From assembly GCA_964436975.1 (NCBI GenBank), contig CAYTET010000012.1:1-32061 (forward strand): a DNA stretch of 32,061 bases, in the 5' to 3' direction. Source of the DNA: CAYTET01 sp964436975 (lineage in GTDB: Bacteria; Bacillota_I; Bacilli_A; Erysipelotrichales; Erysipelotrichaceae). The notes beneath the pieces were generated by a model. That model saw nothing but the letters and a program-made list of their open reading frames with translations. It was not told where the DNA came from and searched no databases. Each line of letters begins with the position of its first letter. The first letter of the stretch is position 1. The position numbers were made by a program, and so were the translations under genes. Shown in pieces: positions 7,565 to 15,452 of the stretch.

Positions 7565-9416
7565 AGTCTTCCCACTCTTTCATCAGATGGGCTATTTCAT
7601 TGTGCTTGTCATCAATTGATTCATTAAGCTCATTCATCTTGGTAAAGTCCTGGTAGTATTCCGGCTCATAGCGCAGAGCGCGCAGCTGTTCAAGCTGCTC
7701 TTCGGCTTTAGCGATCTTCTTCTCCAGGGCCGCGCTCTGTTTGGCGTTATAGCGCTGACTGGCCGCTGCTGAAGACGTATTTACGGTTTTGGGTTTCCCT
7801 GCGGCAGCTACTGAGACAGCCGTAATCACCCCGTTAGTTTTGTCAACGTATTCCTGATAGGTCAGAGGATAGTACTGCGTGGATTTGCCATCAATTACTA
7901 AAATAGCATTGGCGACCTGCTGGATGAACCAGCGGTCATGGGAAACCAGCATAACGGTGCCGTCATATTCCTGCAGGGCCTTCTCCAATACTTCCTTGCC
8001 GGGAATATCAAGATGGTTGGTCGGTTCATCCAGCAGCAGCAGATTATCCTTCTCCAGCATCAGCCGGGCCAGGGTAAACCGCACTTTCTCGCCGCCGGAA
8101 AGCACATTGACGCTTTTCTGGACATCGTCAGCGGTAAACATGAAATTGCCTAAAACCTTGCGCACGGCGGTATGGTCCAGTTCGGGATAGTCATCCCACA
8201 GCTCGTCCAGCACGGTCTTGCCGCTGTTATAAGCCGCCAGCTGCTGGTCGAAGTAGCCGATCTGGATCTGATGGCCGAACATGTAATCGCCGGCCAGCGG
8301 GCTGACCTGACCCATCAGGGTCTTGAGAAAGGTGCTCTTGCCCAGACCGTTGGGTCCGATGATGCCTATCTTGTTGCCCTTTTTAACCTGCAGATCGATA
8401 GTGCACAGCGGCTGGTCATAGCCGATGACCAGCTGGCGGACATCCAGAACATTATTGCCGCCCCTTACTTCCGGGGCAAAATGCAGCTTGAAATTGCGGG
8501 TATTGGTTTTCGGCTTGTCCACCAAAGTCATCCGGTCAAGATACTTGATCTTGCTCTGGGCAAAAGCCGCCTTGTTCTTCTTATAGCGGAACTTTTCAAT
8601 CAGTTCTTCCAGCCGGGCAATATCAGCCTGCTGGCGGCGGTAGGCCGACTGCTGGCGGAGCAGTTCATTCTGCCGGGCGGCCAGATAAGCGGAATAATTA
8701 CCGTGATACAGCTTCAGGCCGTCATCATCAAAAGCGTAGACTTCATCAATGATATGATCCATAAACATCCGGTCATGGGAAGCCACGACAATAGCGGCCG
8801 GATACTTTTTAAGATAGCCTTCCAGCCAGATGATGGTCTCCATGTCCAGATGGTTGGTCGGCTCATCCAGCAGCAGCAGGCCCGGCTTGGACAGCAGCAG
8901 GCTGACAAAGGCGATGCGGGTCTTCTGGCCGCCGGAAAAAGTGCTGAGCGGCCGGTCCAGATCCGTCTGGGCAAATCCGAAGCGGGTAAACAGCATCTGC
9001 TGCTCCTGGTCGTAATTATAGCCGTTGCAGGCTTCAAACCGCTGCTGCAGCATGGAATAGCGCTTTAATAGCTGGTCATCATCGCCATGCCGGGCCATCT
9101 CTGCCGCCGTCTGGTCCAGCTGTTTTTTCAGTTCCAGAACCGGCGCAAAAGTCTTGGCAAATTCCTGCCGGACCGTAATGGAGTCATCATCAAAAGCCCG
9201 CTGGGACAGATAGCCGATCTCCAGTTTATTCTGCTTTATCATTTCACCCTTGTCCAGGGCCAGACTGCCGCTGATAATCTTCAGCAGCGTCGTCTTGCCG
9301 CAGCCGTTGCGGCCGATCAGGGCAATTTTTTCATTGCCTTTGACTTCAAACTGGATGTCGCTGAAAATGACGTCCCCGCCAAAGGATTTCTCGCCTTTAT
9401 TTATCTGCAATAACAT
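7548..9416 (-). CDS. ABC-F family ATPase (ribosome-associated)
   Basis: This 622-residue soluble protein has two ABC ATPase domains and no membrane segments, the hallmark of ABC-F translation factors. Domain 1 has GRNGCGKTT, the signature FSGGQKTR and LLLLDEPTNHLD. Domain 2 has GPNGLGKST, LSGGEKVR and a second LLLLDEPTNHLD. The linker between them is charged and rich in Arg and Lys (IARLEELIEKFRYKKNKAAFAQSK). The C-terminus (about 565-622) is a predicted coiled coil of the Uup/YdiF kind. Such proteins act at the ribosomal E site and some protect against antibiotics. Nothing here shows whether this is a housekeeping or resistance member. It sits between the amidase-like gene and the ygjP-like gene. 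Confidence 0.92.
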   Translation of the reverse strand: MLLQINKGEKSFGGDVIFSDIQFEVKGNEKIALIGRNGCGKTTLLKIISGSLALDKGEMIKQNKLEIGYLSQRAFDDDSITVRQEFAKTFAPVLELKKQLDQTAAEMARHGDDDQLLKRYSMLQQRFEACNGYNYDQEQQMLFTRFGFAQTDLDRPLSTFSGGQKTRIAFVSLLLSKPGLLLLDEPTNHLDMETIIWLEGYLKKYPAAIVVASHDRMFMDHIIDEVYAFDDDGLKLYHGNYSAYLAARQNELLRQQSAYRRQQADIARLEELIEKFRYKKNKAAFAQSKIKYLDRMTLVDKPKTNTRNFKLHFAPEVRGGNNVLDVRQLVIGYDQPLCTIDLQVKKGNKIGIIGPNGLGKSTFLKTLMGQVSPLAGDYMFGHQIQIGYFDQQLAAYNSGKTVLDELWDDYPELDHTAVRKVLGNFMFTADDVQKSVNVLSGGEKVRFTLARLMLEKDNLLLLDEPTNHLDIPGKEVLEKALQEYDGTVMLVSHDRWFIQQVANAILVIDGKSTQYYPLTYQEYVDKTNGVITAVSVAAAGKPKTVNTSSAAASQRYNAKQSAALEKKIAKAEEQLEQLRALRYEPEYYQDFTKMNELNESIDDKHNEIAHLMKEWEDYASQL

Positions 9417-9437
9417 AAGTTCTCTTCTTTCTAATAA

Positions 9438-10748
9438 TCAGCGGTTTAAATAATTGACGAAGCCGGCCGCCACAGCAGCAGCCAGACTGTCCTTGTTATT
9501 GTTGTAGAATTTAACTTCATCAGCATTGTTGATGCTGCCAAAATACACGGTAACCGCCTGCAGGCCGACCGGATTTTCCGCGGCAAAGGAGGCGTTGCGC
9601 TGGGAATTGGATGAAATAGTGCCGGCTAAAAGCTGCCGGCCCCCGGCTTCCCGGATCTCATAGAATTCATCATAGGCCACTTTGGTTCCGCTGACGTCAT
9701 ACTGGTAGTCACCAGCGGCATTGCCGGCCAACAGCGGCGTGCTGTTCATGTTCAGTCCGCTGACGGCGGCCAGACTTGTTTCAATGCAGGCGGCCATATC
9801 AGAAGACGAATACAGGGAGTAGTGCACCTGGCTGCCCAGCTGCAGCTGGGCAAAATCAAGATTTATCATGTAGCAGGCCTTGGAATTATAGGCGGCCTGC
9901 AGCAGACCGTTTTCACCGTAGAAATCGGTGGCATCGGCCGCGCTGCTCTTCAGAATCAGCACGTTTAAGCCGCTGCTCTCCAGCTGGGTCTTAATCCTGA
10001 GGGCCATATCATAAAGTTCAGCTGCCTGGTTGATGCCGTTGATGGTCAGACCGGTCGGATTCTTGGTATCGGCCGTGGTGACGATATACGGCGCCGTATT
10101 GATGACAACGTCATAGGCGGCCGTTTCGCTGTCCCCGGCCGGCTGGTATGATTCAACCTTAATGTACAGGTAGGAATTATCCAGGGTGGATACAACCTGA
10201 TCCGGCTGATCAAACAGGGTCTGCTGGGCAATCAGGCTGACCTGGCGGCGGCTGCCGCTGCGGCCGGTGGTGATAATAGTGGCCTTCTGGGCCAGAGCCG
10301 TATCCATGTAGACCCGCTGCATCGTGCTGCCCTGCTGCAGATAAACCGCATAAAAGCCGTTGTCCAGACCGGCCAGATCAATGCCGCTGTCGGCCAGGCC
10401 GGTGACAGAATAGCGCTTCTGCTGGCCGGAGCACAGATCAGTCAGAACCAAAGTGTCCCCGACGGCCGAATCAGCATCGCTTATCAGAATGTTATAGCTG
10501 CTCAGATACAGATTGAGATGCTCGCCGTAGATATTGAAGTCCTTGACTTCAACCGGGGCTGATTTATCTTCCTCTTTCACCTTGGCCAGAGTCTGGGCCC
10601 CGGTGTAGGAGCAGATCTTATAGACATTGGGATCGGTTTTATTCACAAAAAGACTGACTAAAAGGGAGATGGCAAGATAAAGGATCAGAATCAGACAGAT
10701 TCCCAGAGGGATCACCAGTTTCCAGTTAATGCGCCTTTTGGTTGCCAT
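9438..10748 (-). CDS. Membrane-anchored protein with a degenerate amidase_3-like C-terminal domain
   Basis: This 436-residue protein has a short cationic N-terminus, one membrane helix (about 11-34) and an extracellular remainder. Residues 40-205 are an unrecognised, probably beta-rich region. From 212 onward the pattern follows N-acetylmuramoyl-L-alanine amidase (family 3): strand YDVVI, helix LYDMALRIKTQLESSGLNVLIL, strand ACYMINLDFA, and a C-terminus VTVYFGSINNADEVKF...AAAVAAGFVNYL. The zinc and catalytic positions appear lost: Pro220 where the first His is expected, Gln241 for the Glu, Leu297 for the second His and Tyr402 for the catalytic Glu. It is therefore likely a cell-wall-associated pseudoenzyme. 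A GGAGG ribosome site precedes the ATG. It lies between asnS and the ABC-F gene. Confidence 0.7.
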   Translation of the reverse strand: MATKRRINWKLVIPLGICLILILYLAISLLVSLFVNKTDPNVYKICSYTGAQTLAKVKEEDKSAPVEVKDFNIYGEHLNLYLSSYNILISDADSAVGDTLVLTDLCSGQQKRYSVTGLADSGIDLAGLDNGFYAVYLQQGSTMQRVYMDTALAQKATIITTGRSGSRRQVSLIAQQTLFDQPDQVVSTLDNSYLYIKVESYQPAGDSETAAYDVVINTAPYIVTTADTKNPTGLTINGINQAAELYDMALRIKTQLESSGLNVLILKSSAADATDFYGENGLLQAAYNSKACYMINLDFAQLQLGSQVHYSLYSSSDMAACIETSLAAVSGLNMNSTPLLAGNAAGDYQYDVSGTKVAYDEFYEIREAGGRQLLAGTISSNSQRNASFAAENPVGLQAVTVYFGSINNADEVKFYNNNKDSLAAAVAAGFVNYLNR

Positions 10749-10781
10749 AACTAAATCCTCCTTCAGTCATTATTTATCGGC

Positions 10782-12164
10782 TCAGTATTCCAGATTGCGC
10801 GGAGTGCGCGGATAAGGCAGCACATCGCGGATATTCTCCATACCGGTAATATACATCAGAAAACGCTCAAAGCCCAGCCCGAAGCCGGCATGCTTGCAGC
10901 CGCCGTATTTGCGCAGGTCCAGATACCACTGCAGCGGCGCCTTGTCCATGTGCAGCTCTTCCATGCGCTTTTCCAAAACGTCATAGCGCTCTTCGCGCTG
11001 GCTGCCGCCGACCAGCTCGCCGACGACCGGCATCAGCAGATCGCTGGCGGCCACCGTCTTGCCGTCGTCATTCTGCCGCATATAGAAGGCCTTGATCTCC
11101 TTGGGATAATTGCGGACAAAGACCGGGCCCTTGGCAATGACATCCGTCAGATACTTTTCATGCTCGGTCTGAATATCCATGCCCCAGAAGGGCTTGTACT
11201 CAAATTCCACCGGCGCCTTTTTCAATTCTTCAATGGCATCAGTGTATTCCATTCGGACAAAGGGCGTCTTTAAGACAAACTGCAGCCGCTCAATAAGCGT
11301 TTTATCGATCATCTCATTGAAAAACTTCATCTCTTCCGGGCAGTTGTCAAAGACATAGCCGATGCAGTATTTGATCATGTCTTCAATCAGGTCGAGATCA
11401 TCGTCCAGATCCGCAAAGGCAATCTCCGGTTCAATCATCCAGAACTCATTGGCATGCTTTTTGGTATTGGAATTCTCGGCGCGGAAAGTCGGGCCGAACG
11501 TATAGACATCCCTGAAAGCCAGGGCAAAGGCTTCGACATGCAGCTGGCCGGAGACCGTCAGCGCCGCATGGCGGCCGAAGAAATCCTGGTCATATTTGTT
11601 GTCATGGCGGGTCGTGACAGTAAAGACCTCCCCCGCCCCTTCGGCATCATTGGCCGTGATAATCGGGGTATGGACATAGACAAACCCCTGACTCTGGAAG
11701 AATTCATGAATCGCCATCGACAGCACCGAGCGGACTCTGAAAACAGCCGAGAAGGTATTGGTGCGCGGCCGCAGATGGGCGACCTCCCGCAGATATTCAA
11801 AGGAGTGGCGCTTCTTCTGCAGCGGATAATCCGGGGCGCATTCCCCTTCGACGCTGACTTCGGTAAGCTTGAGCTCAAAGGGCTGCTTGGCCTGCGGCGT
11901 CAGGGTAAAGCGGCCGGTCACCGTCAGGGCCGTGCCGGTCAACAGATGGCTGACGGCTTCAAAATTGGCCAGGGAAGCATCATAGACCAGCTGGCAGTTG
12001 CGGAAATAAGTTCCGTCATTAAGCTCGATAAAGCCCAAAGACCCGTTGTTGCGATTGGTTCTGATCCAGCCCTGCAGCTGGACAAGATCCAGCCCGTCAA
12101 TCTGAACATGGTCATCCGAGGCGGCCAGTTCATACAGATCGCTTATCGTTTCAAACTCAAACAT
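10782..12164 (-). CDS. asnS: Asparagine--tRNA ligase
   Basis: This class IIb aminoacyl-tRNA synthetase of 460 residues charges tRNA-Asn. An N-terminal OB-fold anticodon-binding domain (about 18-110, with LQGWIRTNRNNGSLGFIELNDGT) is followed by the catalytic domain. Visible motifs include the motif 2 region FGPTFRAENSNTKKHANEFWMIEPE and motif 3 GFGLGFERFLMYITG near the C-terminus. The start is placed at 12164 (MFEFETISDLY), 1 nt after the rex stop, with a GGGGG ribosome site inside the rex 3' end. An upstream in-frame start at 12266 would overlap rex by about 100 bp and adds unrelated sequence. Confidence 0.95.
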   Translation of the reverse strand: MFEFETISDLYELAASDDHVQIDGLDLVQLQGWIRTNRNNGSLGFIELNDGTYFRNCQLVYDASLANFEAVSHLLTGTALTVTGRFTLTPQAKQPFELKLTEVSVEGECAPDYPLQKKRHSFEYLREVAHLRPRTNTFSAVFRVRSVLSMAIHEFFQSQGFVYVHTPIITANDAEGAGEVFTVTTRHDNKYDQDFFGRHAALTVSGQLHVEAFALAFRDVYTFGPTFRAENSNTKKHANEFWMIEPEIAFADLDDDLDLIEDMIKYCIGYVFDNCPEEMKFFNEMIDKTLIERLQFVLKTPFVRMEYTDAIEELKKAPVEFEYKPFWGMDIQTEHEKYLTDVIAKGPVFVRNYPKEIKAFYMRQNDDGKTVAASDLLMPVVGELVGGSQREERYDVLEKRMEELHMDKAPLQWYLDLRKYGGCKHAGFGLGFERFLMYITGMENIRDVLPYPRTPRNLEY

Positions 12165-12165
12165 T

Positions 12166-12840
12166 TCAGTTTTCCCCCTGTCGGTTATTGCGTTCAATAG
12201 CAGCCTGGCGGCTCTGCCGGGCGGCATTGGCTTCAAAAACAAGTTCCTGGATCGTTGTGACAACATCCACGGATTTCCAGATCATGTATTTAGGAACCTG
12301 GATGTGCTGGTGGGTAAAGTCAACCAGCCCAACCACCCCGCACTCGGCCAGCCGGTCAACGACGCTTTGGGCATCATGAGAGGCGGTCAGAATGGCAATC
12401 CGGCAGTCCTTGGGCAACTTTTCCTCCAGCTGGCTGATATCATAGACCGGCACCGAGCGGATCGTGGTGCCGACCAGTTTAGGATCAATATCAAAAGCCA
12501 TGACAATCTCCCCGATGACAAAGTCCCACCGGTTGTAATTGAGAAGGGCCCGGCCCAGATTGCCGACGCCGATAAGAACGATCTTCTCGGCAAAGCCTCC
12601 CCCCAGTTTTTCGGTAAAGGTATTGATCAGGTAATTGACATCATAACCGTAGCCCTGCTTGCCCAGACAGCCGATAAAAGAAAAATCACGACGGATTGTC
12701 GTTGGTTCGATATTTACCAGCTCGCCCAGTTCCTTTGACAGAACCCGGCTGACATTCTGGCTGGCCAGCTTGCGCAGCGCTTTCAGATAAAGCGGGTAGC
12801 GCTGCATGGTTGCCTTGGGAACAACGGTTGTTTCTTTCAT
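12166..12840 (-). CDS. rex: Redox-sensing transcriptional repressor Rex
   Basis: This 224-residue repressor senses the NADH/NAD+ ratio and controls fermentation and respiration genes. An N-terminal winged helix (about 5-75, with LPLYLKAL-like and EPTTIRRDFSFIG) is followed by a Rossmann domain with VLIGVGNLGRALL and a C-terminal helix for domain swapping. The reading frame opens at 12858, but that ATG lies inside the predicted -10 box. The ATG at 12840 (MKETTVVPKATMQRYPLYL) matches the usual Rex N-terminus and follows GATGGTGAT, so I chose it. It heads a co-oriented run through asnS, the amidase-like gene, the ABC-F gene and the ygjP-like gene. A Rex half-operator overlaps its own -35, suggesting autoregulation. 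Confidence 0.95.
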   Translation of the reverse strand: MKETTVVPKATMQRYPLYLKALRKLASQNVSRVLSKELGELVNIEPTTIRRDFSFIGCLGKQGYGYDVNYLINTFTEKLGGGFAEKIVLIGVGNLGRALLNYNRWDFVIGEIVMAFDIDPKLVGTTIRSVPVYDISQLEEKLPKDCRIAILTASHDAQSVVDRLAECGVVGLVDFTHQHIQVPKYMIWKSVDVVTTIQELVFEANAARQSRQAAIERNNRQGEN

Positions 12841-12856
12841 TTGTATCACCATCGTC

Positions 12857-12896
12857 ATATTATCACAATCAGCTGACTTTGTGAATATTTTCTTTA
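12857..12896 (-). promoter_or_regulatory. rex promoter with overlapping Rex-like operator
   Basis: On the minus strand TTCACA (12880-12885), a 17-bp spacer and TAATAT (12857-12862) form the promoter, with the start near 12850 and a leader of about 10 nt. On the plus strand 12879-12896 reads TTGTGAATATTTTCTTTA. That is a perfect Rex half-site TTGTGAA plus TTC of the second half, 11 of 14 fixed positions of TTGTGAAnnnnTTCACAA. Confidence 0.6.
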
Positions 12897-12903
12897 ATCA
12901 GGC

Positions 12904-12928
12904 AAAACCGCCCCATGACAGGGCGGTT
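12904..12928 (-). terminator. Intrinsic terminator after tsaD
   Basis: A perfect 8-bp stem (AACCGCCC, 12906-12913, with 12921-12928) and a 7-nt loop are followed on the minus strand by TTTTGCC. It begins 7 bp past the tsaD gene end and separates the t6A operon from rex. Confidence 0.85.
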
Positions 12929-12934
12929 AGATGA

Positions 12935-13939
12935 TTATAGTTCCAGTCCGGCATCAGCGCCGGCGTCAATTCCGCAGCGGATGCCCAGCTGATAGGCCTG
13001 ATAGCCGCTGGCTCCGATCATGGCTGCATTATCCGTGCAGCAGGCCAGAGGCGGAATAATCAGGGAGATATCGGGGTGATGGCTCATTTTCGCCGCCGCC
13101 AGCACCCGCAGCCGGCTGTTTGCCGCCACTCCGCCGGCCAAAACAACCTGGCGGATCTCATACTTGTCCAAAGCGGCTTCGACCCGCTTCCACAGATCGG
13201 CCAGCGCCGTTTCCTGGAAGCTGGCGCACATATCGGCCGTATTGACCGTTTCACCCTGCTTCTGCAGCCGGCTGATGGCCTGCTGCACAGCTGATTTCAG
13301 CCCGGAAAAAGAGAAATTAAGCGGATTGTCGGTATGGGTATGGGGCAGGGTGTAGACCGGATGGCCCTGCTTGGCCATTTTATCGATAACCGGACCGCCC
13401 GGATAGCCCAGCCCTAAAATGCGGGCGATCTTGTCATAGGCCTCGCCGATGGCATCATCCTGGGTCGTTCCGATTACTTCAAAGTCATAATCTTTCTTCA
13501 TCAGCACCAGTTCGGTATGGCCCCCGGATATTACCAGGGCCAACAGAGGAAACTGCAGCTGGCCGACAAAGGCATTGGCATAGATATGGCCGCTGAGATG
13601 CTGGACGGGCACCAAAGGCTTGTCATACAGCCAGGCCAGCGTCTTGGCCCCCATTACCCCGACATGCAGCGAGCCGATCAGTCCCGGCCCCCGGGTAAAA
13701 GCCACCGCATCAATGTCCGCCATGGTCAGCCCGCTTTGGGCCAGACCCTGGGCGATGACAATGGAGATGTTCTCCACATGAATCCGGCTGGCCACTTCCG
13801 GCACCACGCCGCCGTACTGGGTATGCACATCAATCTGGCTGGCGACCACATTGGATAAGATCTTATTGCCATTGGCTACCACCGCACAGGCTGTTTCATC
13901 ACAGCTTGATTCGATTGCCAGTATATTTACATCTGCCAT
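12935..13939 (-). CDS. tsaD: tRNA N6-adenosine threonylcarbamoyltransferase TsaD
   Basis: This 334-residue enzyme transfers threonylcarbamoyl from threonylcarbamoyl-AMP to A37 of ANN-decoding tRNAs, with TsaB and TsaE. The N-terminus ILAIESSCDETACAVV and the metal-binding motif HLSGHIYA (HxxxH) are intact. So are TRGPGLIGSLHVG, ISGGHTELVLM and FSGLKSAVQ. It begins 2 nt after rimI ends and is the last gene of the operon before a terminator. Length is normal for the family. Confidence 0.97.
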   Translation of the reverse strand: MADVNILAIESSCDETACAVVANGNKILSNVVASQIDVHTQYGGVVPEVASRIHVENISIVIAQGLAQSGLTMADIDAVAFTRGPGLIGSLHVGVMGAKTLAWLYDKPLVPVQHLSGHIYANAFVGQLQFPLLALVISGGHTELVLMKKDYDFEVIGTTQDDAIGEAYDKIARILGLGYPGGPVIDKMAKQGHPVYTLPHTHTDNPLNFSFSGLKSAVQQAISRLQKQGETVNTADMCASFQETALADLWKRVEAALDKYEIRQVVLAGGVAANSRLRVLAAAKMSHHPDISLIIPPLACCTDNAAMIGASGYQAYQLGIRCGIDAGADAGLEL

Positions 13940-13941
13940 AG

Positions 13942-14373
13942 TTAAATCCCCTTTACCATCAGATAAGCGTCCGTATGGTCGGCATAGTAGTCTTTGCGGA
14001 CCGCGGCTTTGACATAGCCCTGCTTTTCATAAAGCCGGCGGGCCGCCTCGTTATTGACCCGGACTTCCAAAGAGATGCTTTCACAGCCGGCCCGGACGGC
14101 CTTTTTTTCCAGATATTCCATCAGCGAAGCCCCGATGCCCTGATGCCGGCAGTCTGCGGCAACGGCGATGTTGGCAATTTCCGCTTTATCAAACATGATC
14201 CACAGATCCGCAAAAGCCACAACCCGGCCCGCTTCTGTTTTAACAAACAGCTGGCTGCAGGGATTCCCATTCAGCTCATAGCGGAAGTCATCCGGACTCC
14301 ACGGAGCGGCAAAGCTTTCCTTTTCAATGGCGATGACAGCATCCAGGTCATCATCTTTCATTTTCCTAAACAT
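13942..14373 (-). CDS. rimI: Ribosomal-protein-alanine N-acetyltransferase RimI-like GNAT protein
   Basis: This 143-residue single-domain GNAT acetyltransferase has the N-terminal block VIAIEKESFAAPWSPDDF and the acetyl-CoA loop RHQGIGASLMEYLEKKA (Q/RxxGxG/A). The C-terminal EVRVNNEAARRLYEKQGYVKAAVRKDYY is typical of RimI. It overlaps the end of tsaB by 8 nt, and the tsaB-rimI-tsaD order is conserved in many Firmicutes. The presumed target is the N-terminus of ribosomal protein S18. The substrate assignment rests on family and context. Confidence 0.93.
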   Translation of the reverse strand: MFRKMKDDDLDAVIAIEKESFAAPWSPDDFRYELNGNPCSQLFVKTEAGRVVAFADLWIMFDKAEIANIAVAADCRHQGIGASLMEYLEKKAVRAGCESISLEVRVNNEAARRLYEKQGYVKAAVRKDYYADHTDAYLMVKGI

Positions 14374-14971
14374 TTTTAACCAGATACTCCTGGCGGGCCT
14401 TCAGATAGTCCGGCTCCAGAAGATCGGTGTTTTCAACCCGGCGCCACTGCGGTTTGAGCTGCCAGAATGACAGCGCCAGACTGCCGTAATTATCGGGCCG
14501 GCCAAACAGATGCCCGTCACCGGCCAGGCCGGCCGGACTGTTCTGCAGCTTAGCGGCCATCTGCTCATTGGTATAGATGGTATCAGCCATCAGGGCCTGT
14601 CCGTTCTGATAGCGGCCGGCATAAACCCGCTGGCTGCGGGCATCAATGACGCTGTAGCAGTCAGCCAGTCCGGCATAAAGCTGCAGCGTTGACAGGGTAT
14701 AGACCGGCAGCTTCCGCATGGCACCGGTCACCTTGGCAAAAGTCATGGCAATCCGGACACCGGTATAGCTGCCCGGCCCCTTGGTAACAACCAGGGCGCC
14801 GATATCATTTGGAGTCAGATTATGCTTTTTCAGCAAACCGTCAATCTGGGGCAGCAGCTGTTCAGACTGCTGCTTGACACATTCAGTCTGCACGCCGTCA
14901 ATCAGACCGGAATCATCCATTAAAGACACCACCAAAAAGCGGTGGGCGGTATCAAGTCCTAAAGTGTACAT
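14366..14971 (-). CDS. tsaB: tRNA threonylcarbamoyladenosine biosynthesis protein TsaB
   Basis: This 201-residue ASKHA-fold partner of TsaD has the N-terminus GLDTAHRFLVVSLMDD and the diagnostic VTKGPGSYTGVRIAM segment, followed by the short C-terminal half. It is smaller than TsaD, with no HxxxH metal site, as expected for the non-catalytic scaffold. It overlaps the end of tsaE by 13 nt and rimI by 8 nt, so the four genes are tightly coupled. Confidence 0.95.
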   Translation of the reverse strand: MYTLGLDTAHRFLVVSLMDDSGLIDGVQTECVKQQSEQLLPQIDGLLKKHNLTPNDIGALVVTKGPGSYTGVRIAMTFAKVTGAMRKLPVYTLSTLQLYAGLADCYSVIDARSQRVYAGRYQNGQALMADTIYTNEQMAAKLQNSPAGLAGDGHLFGRPDNYGSLALSFWQLKPQWRRVENTDLLEPDYLKARQEYLVKNV

Positions 14972-15420
14972 AACTGGTCTAAAATCCTTTCATAGTCAGC
15001 CCCGGCAGCCGTTAAGGTCAGCCGGCGCTGGTTTTCTTTTTCGCCGATGGTAAAAGTAATATTGAGATAATCTCCGGGCAGCATATATTCAATAAAATTG
15101 GCCCACTCAATCACACAGACCCCGTCTGACTGCAGGTATTCGTCAAAGCCGAGATCCTGCACAACATTCTCCAGCCGGTAGGCATCGATGTGGTACAGCG
15201 GCAGCCGGCCCTGATAGATCTTCAGCAGGGTAAAAGTCGGGCTGGTCACGTTTTTGACAACGCCCAGACCCCTGGCCAAACCCTGGGTGAAGGTCGTCTT
15301 GCCGGCCCCCAGGTCACCCGACAGGGTTATCAGACTGCCCGGTTTCAGCAGACCGGCCAGTTGGCCGGCCAGCTGCTGGGTGGCAGCGGCACTGTCTGAA
15401 TCAAAGCAGTATTCTTTCAT
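14959..15420 (-). CDS. tsaE: tRNA threonylcarbamoyladenosine biosynthesis ATPase TsaE
   Basis: This protein of about 153 residues is a P-loop ATPase that stimulates TsaBD turnover. Walker A reads SGDLGAGKTTFTQGLARGLG, followed by the family blocks VTSPTFTLL, YHIDAYRLE and VCVIEWANFIE. The ATG at 15420 has AGGTGA at good spacing. An in-frame GTG at 15429, which overlaps that site, is a less likely start. It begins about 30 bp after the P-type ATPase gene on the same strand and probably shares its transcript. Confidence 0.95.
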   Translation of the reverse strand: MKEYCFDSDSAAATQQLAGQLAGLLKPGSLITLSGDLGAGKTTFTQGLARGLGVVKNVTSPTFTLLKIYQGRLPLYHIDAYRLENVVQDLGFDEYLQSDGVCVIEWANFIEYMLPGDYLNITFTIGEKENQRRLTLTAAGADYERILDQLCTL

Positions 15421-15452
15421 TTCGCTCACCTGTCTTTATCTAAAAGGTCCGG

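Noticed and set aside
8172..9068. Long plus-strand open frame (298 residues) opposite the ABC-F gene
   Set aside because: It is the antisense shadow of the conserved ATPase and has no recognisable domain of its own.
10782..12266. asnS starting at 12266
   Set aside because: The extra 34 residues overlap rex and do not fit the AsnRS N-terminus. The ATG at 12164 has a strong ribosome site and follows the rex stop by 1 nt.
12166..12858. rex starting at 12858
   Set aside because: That ATG lies within the predicted -10 box and has no ribosome site. The ATG at 12840 matches the family start.
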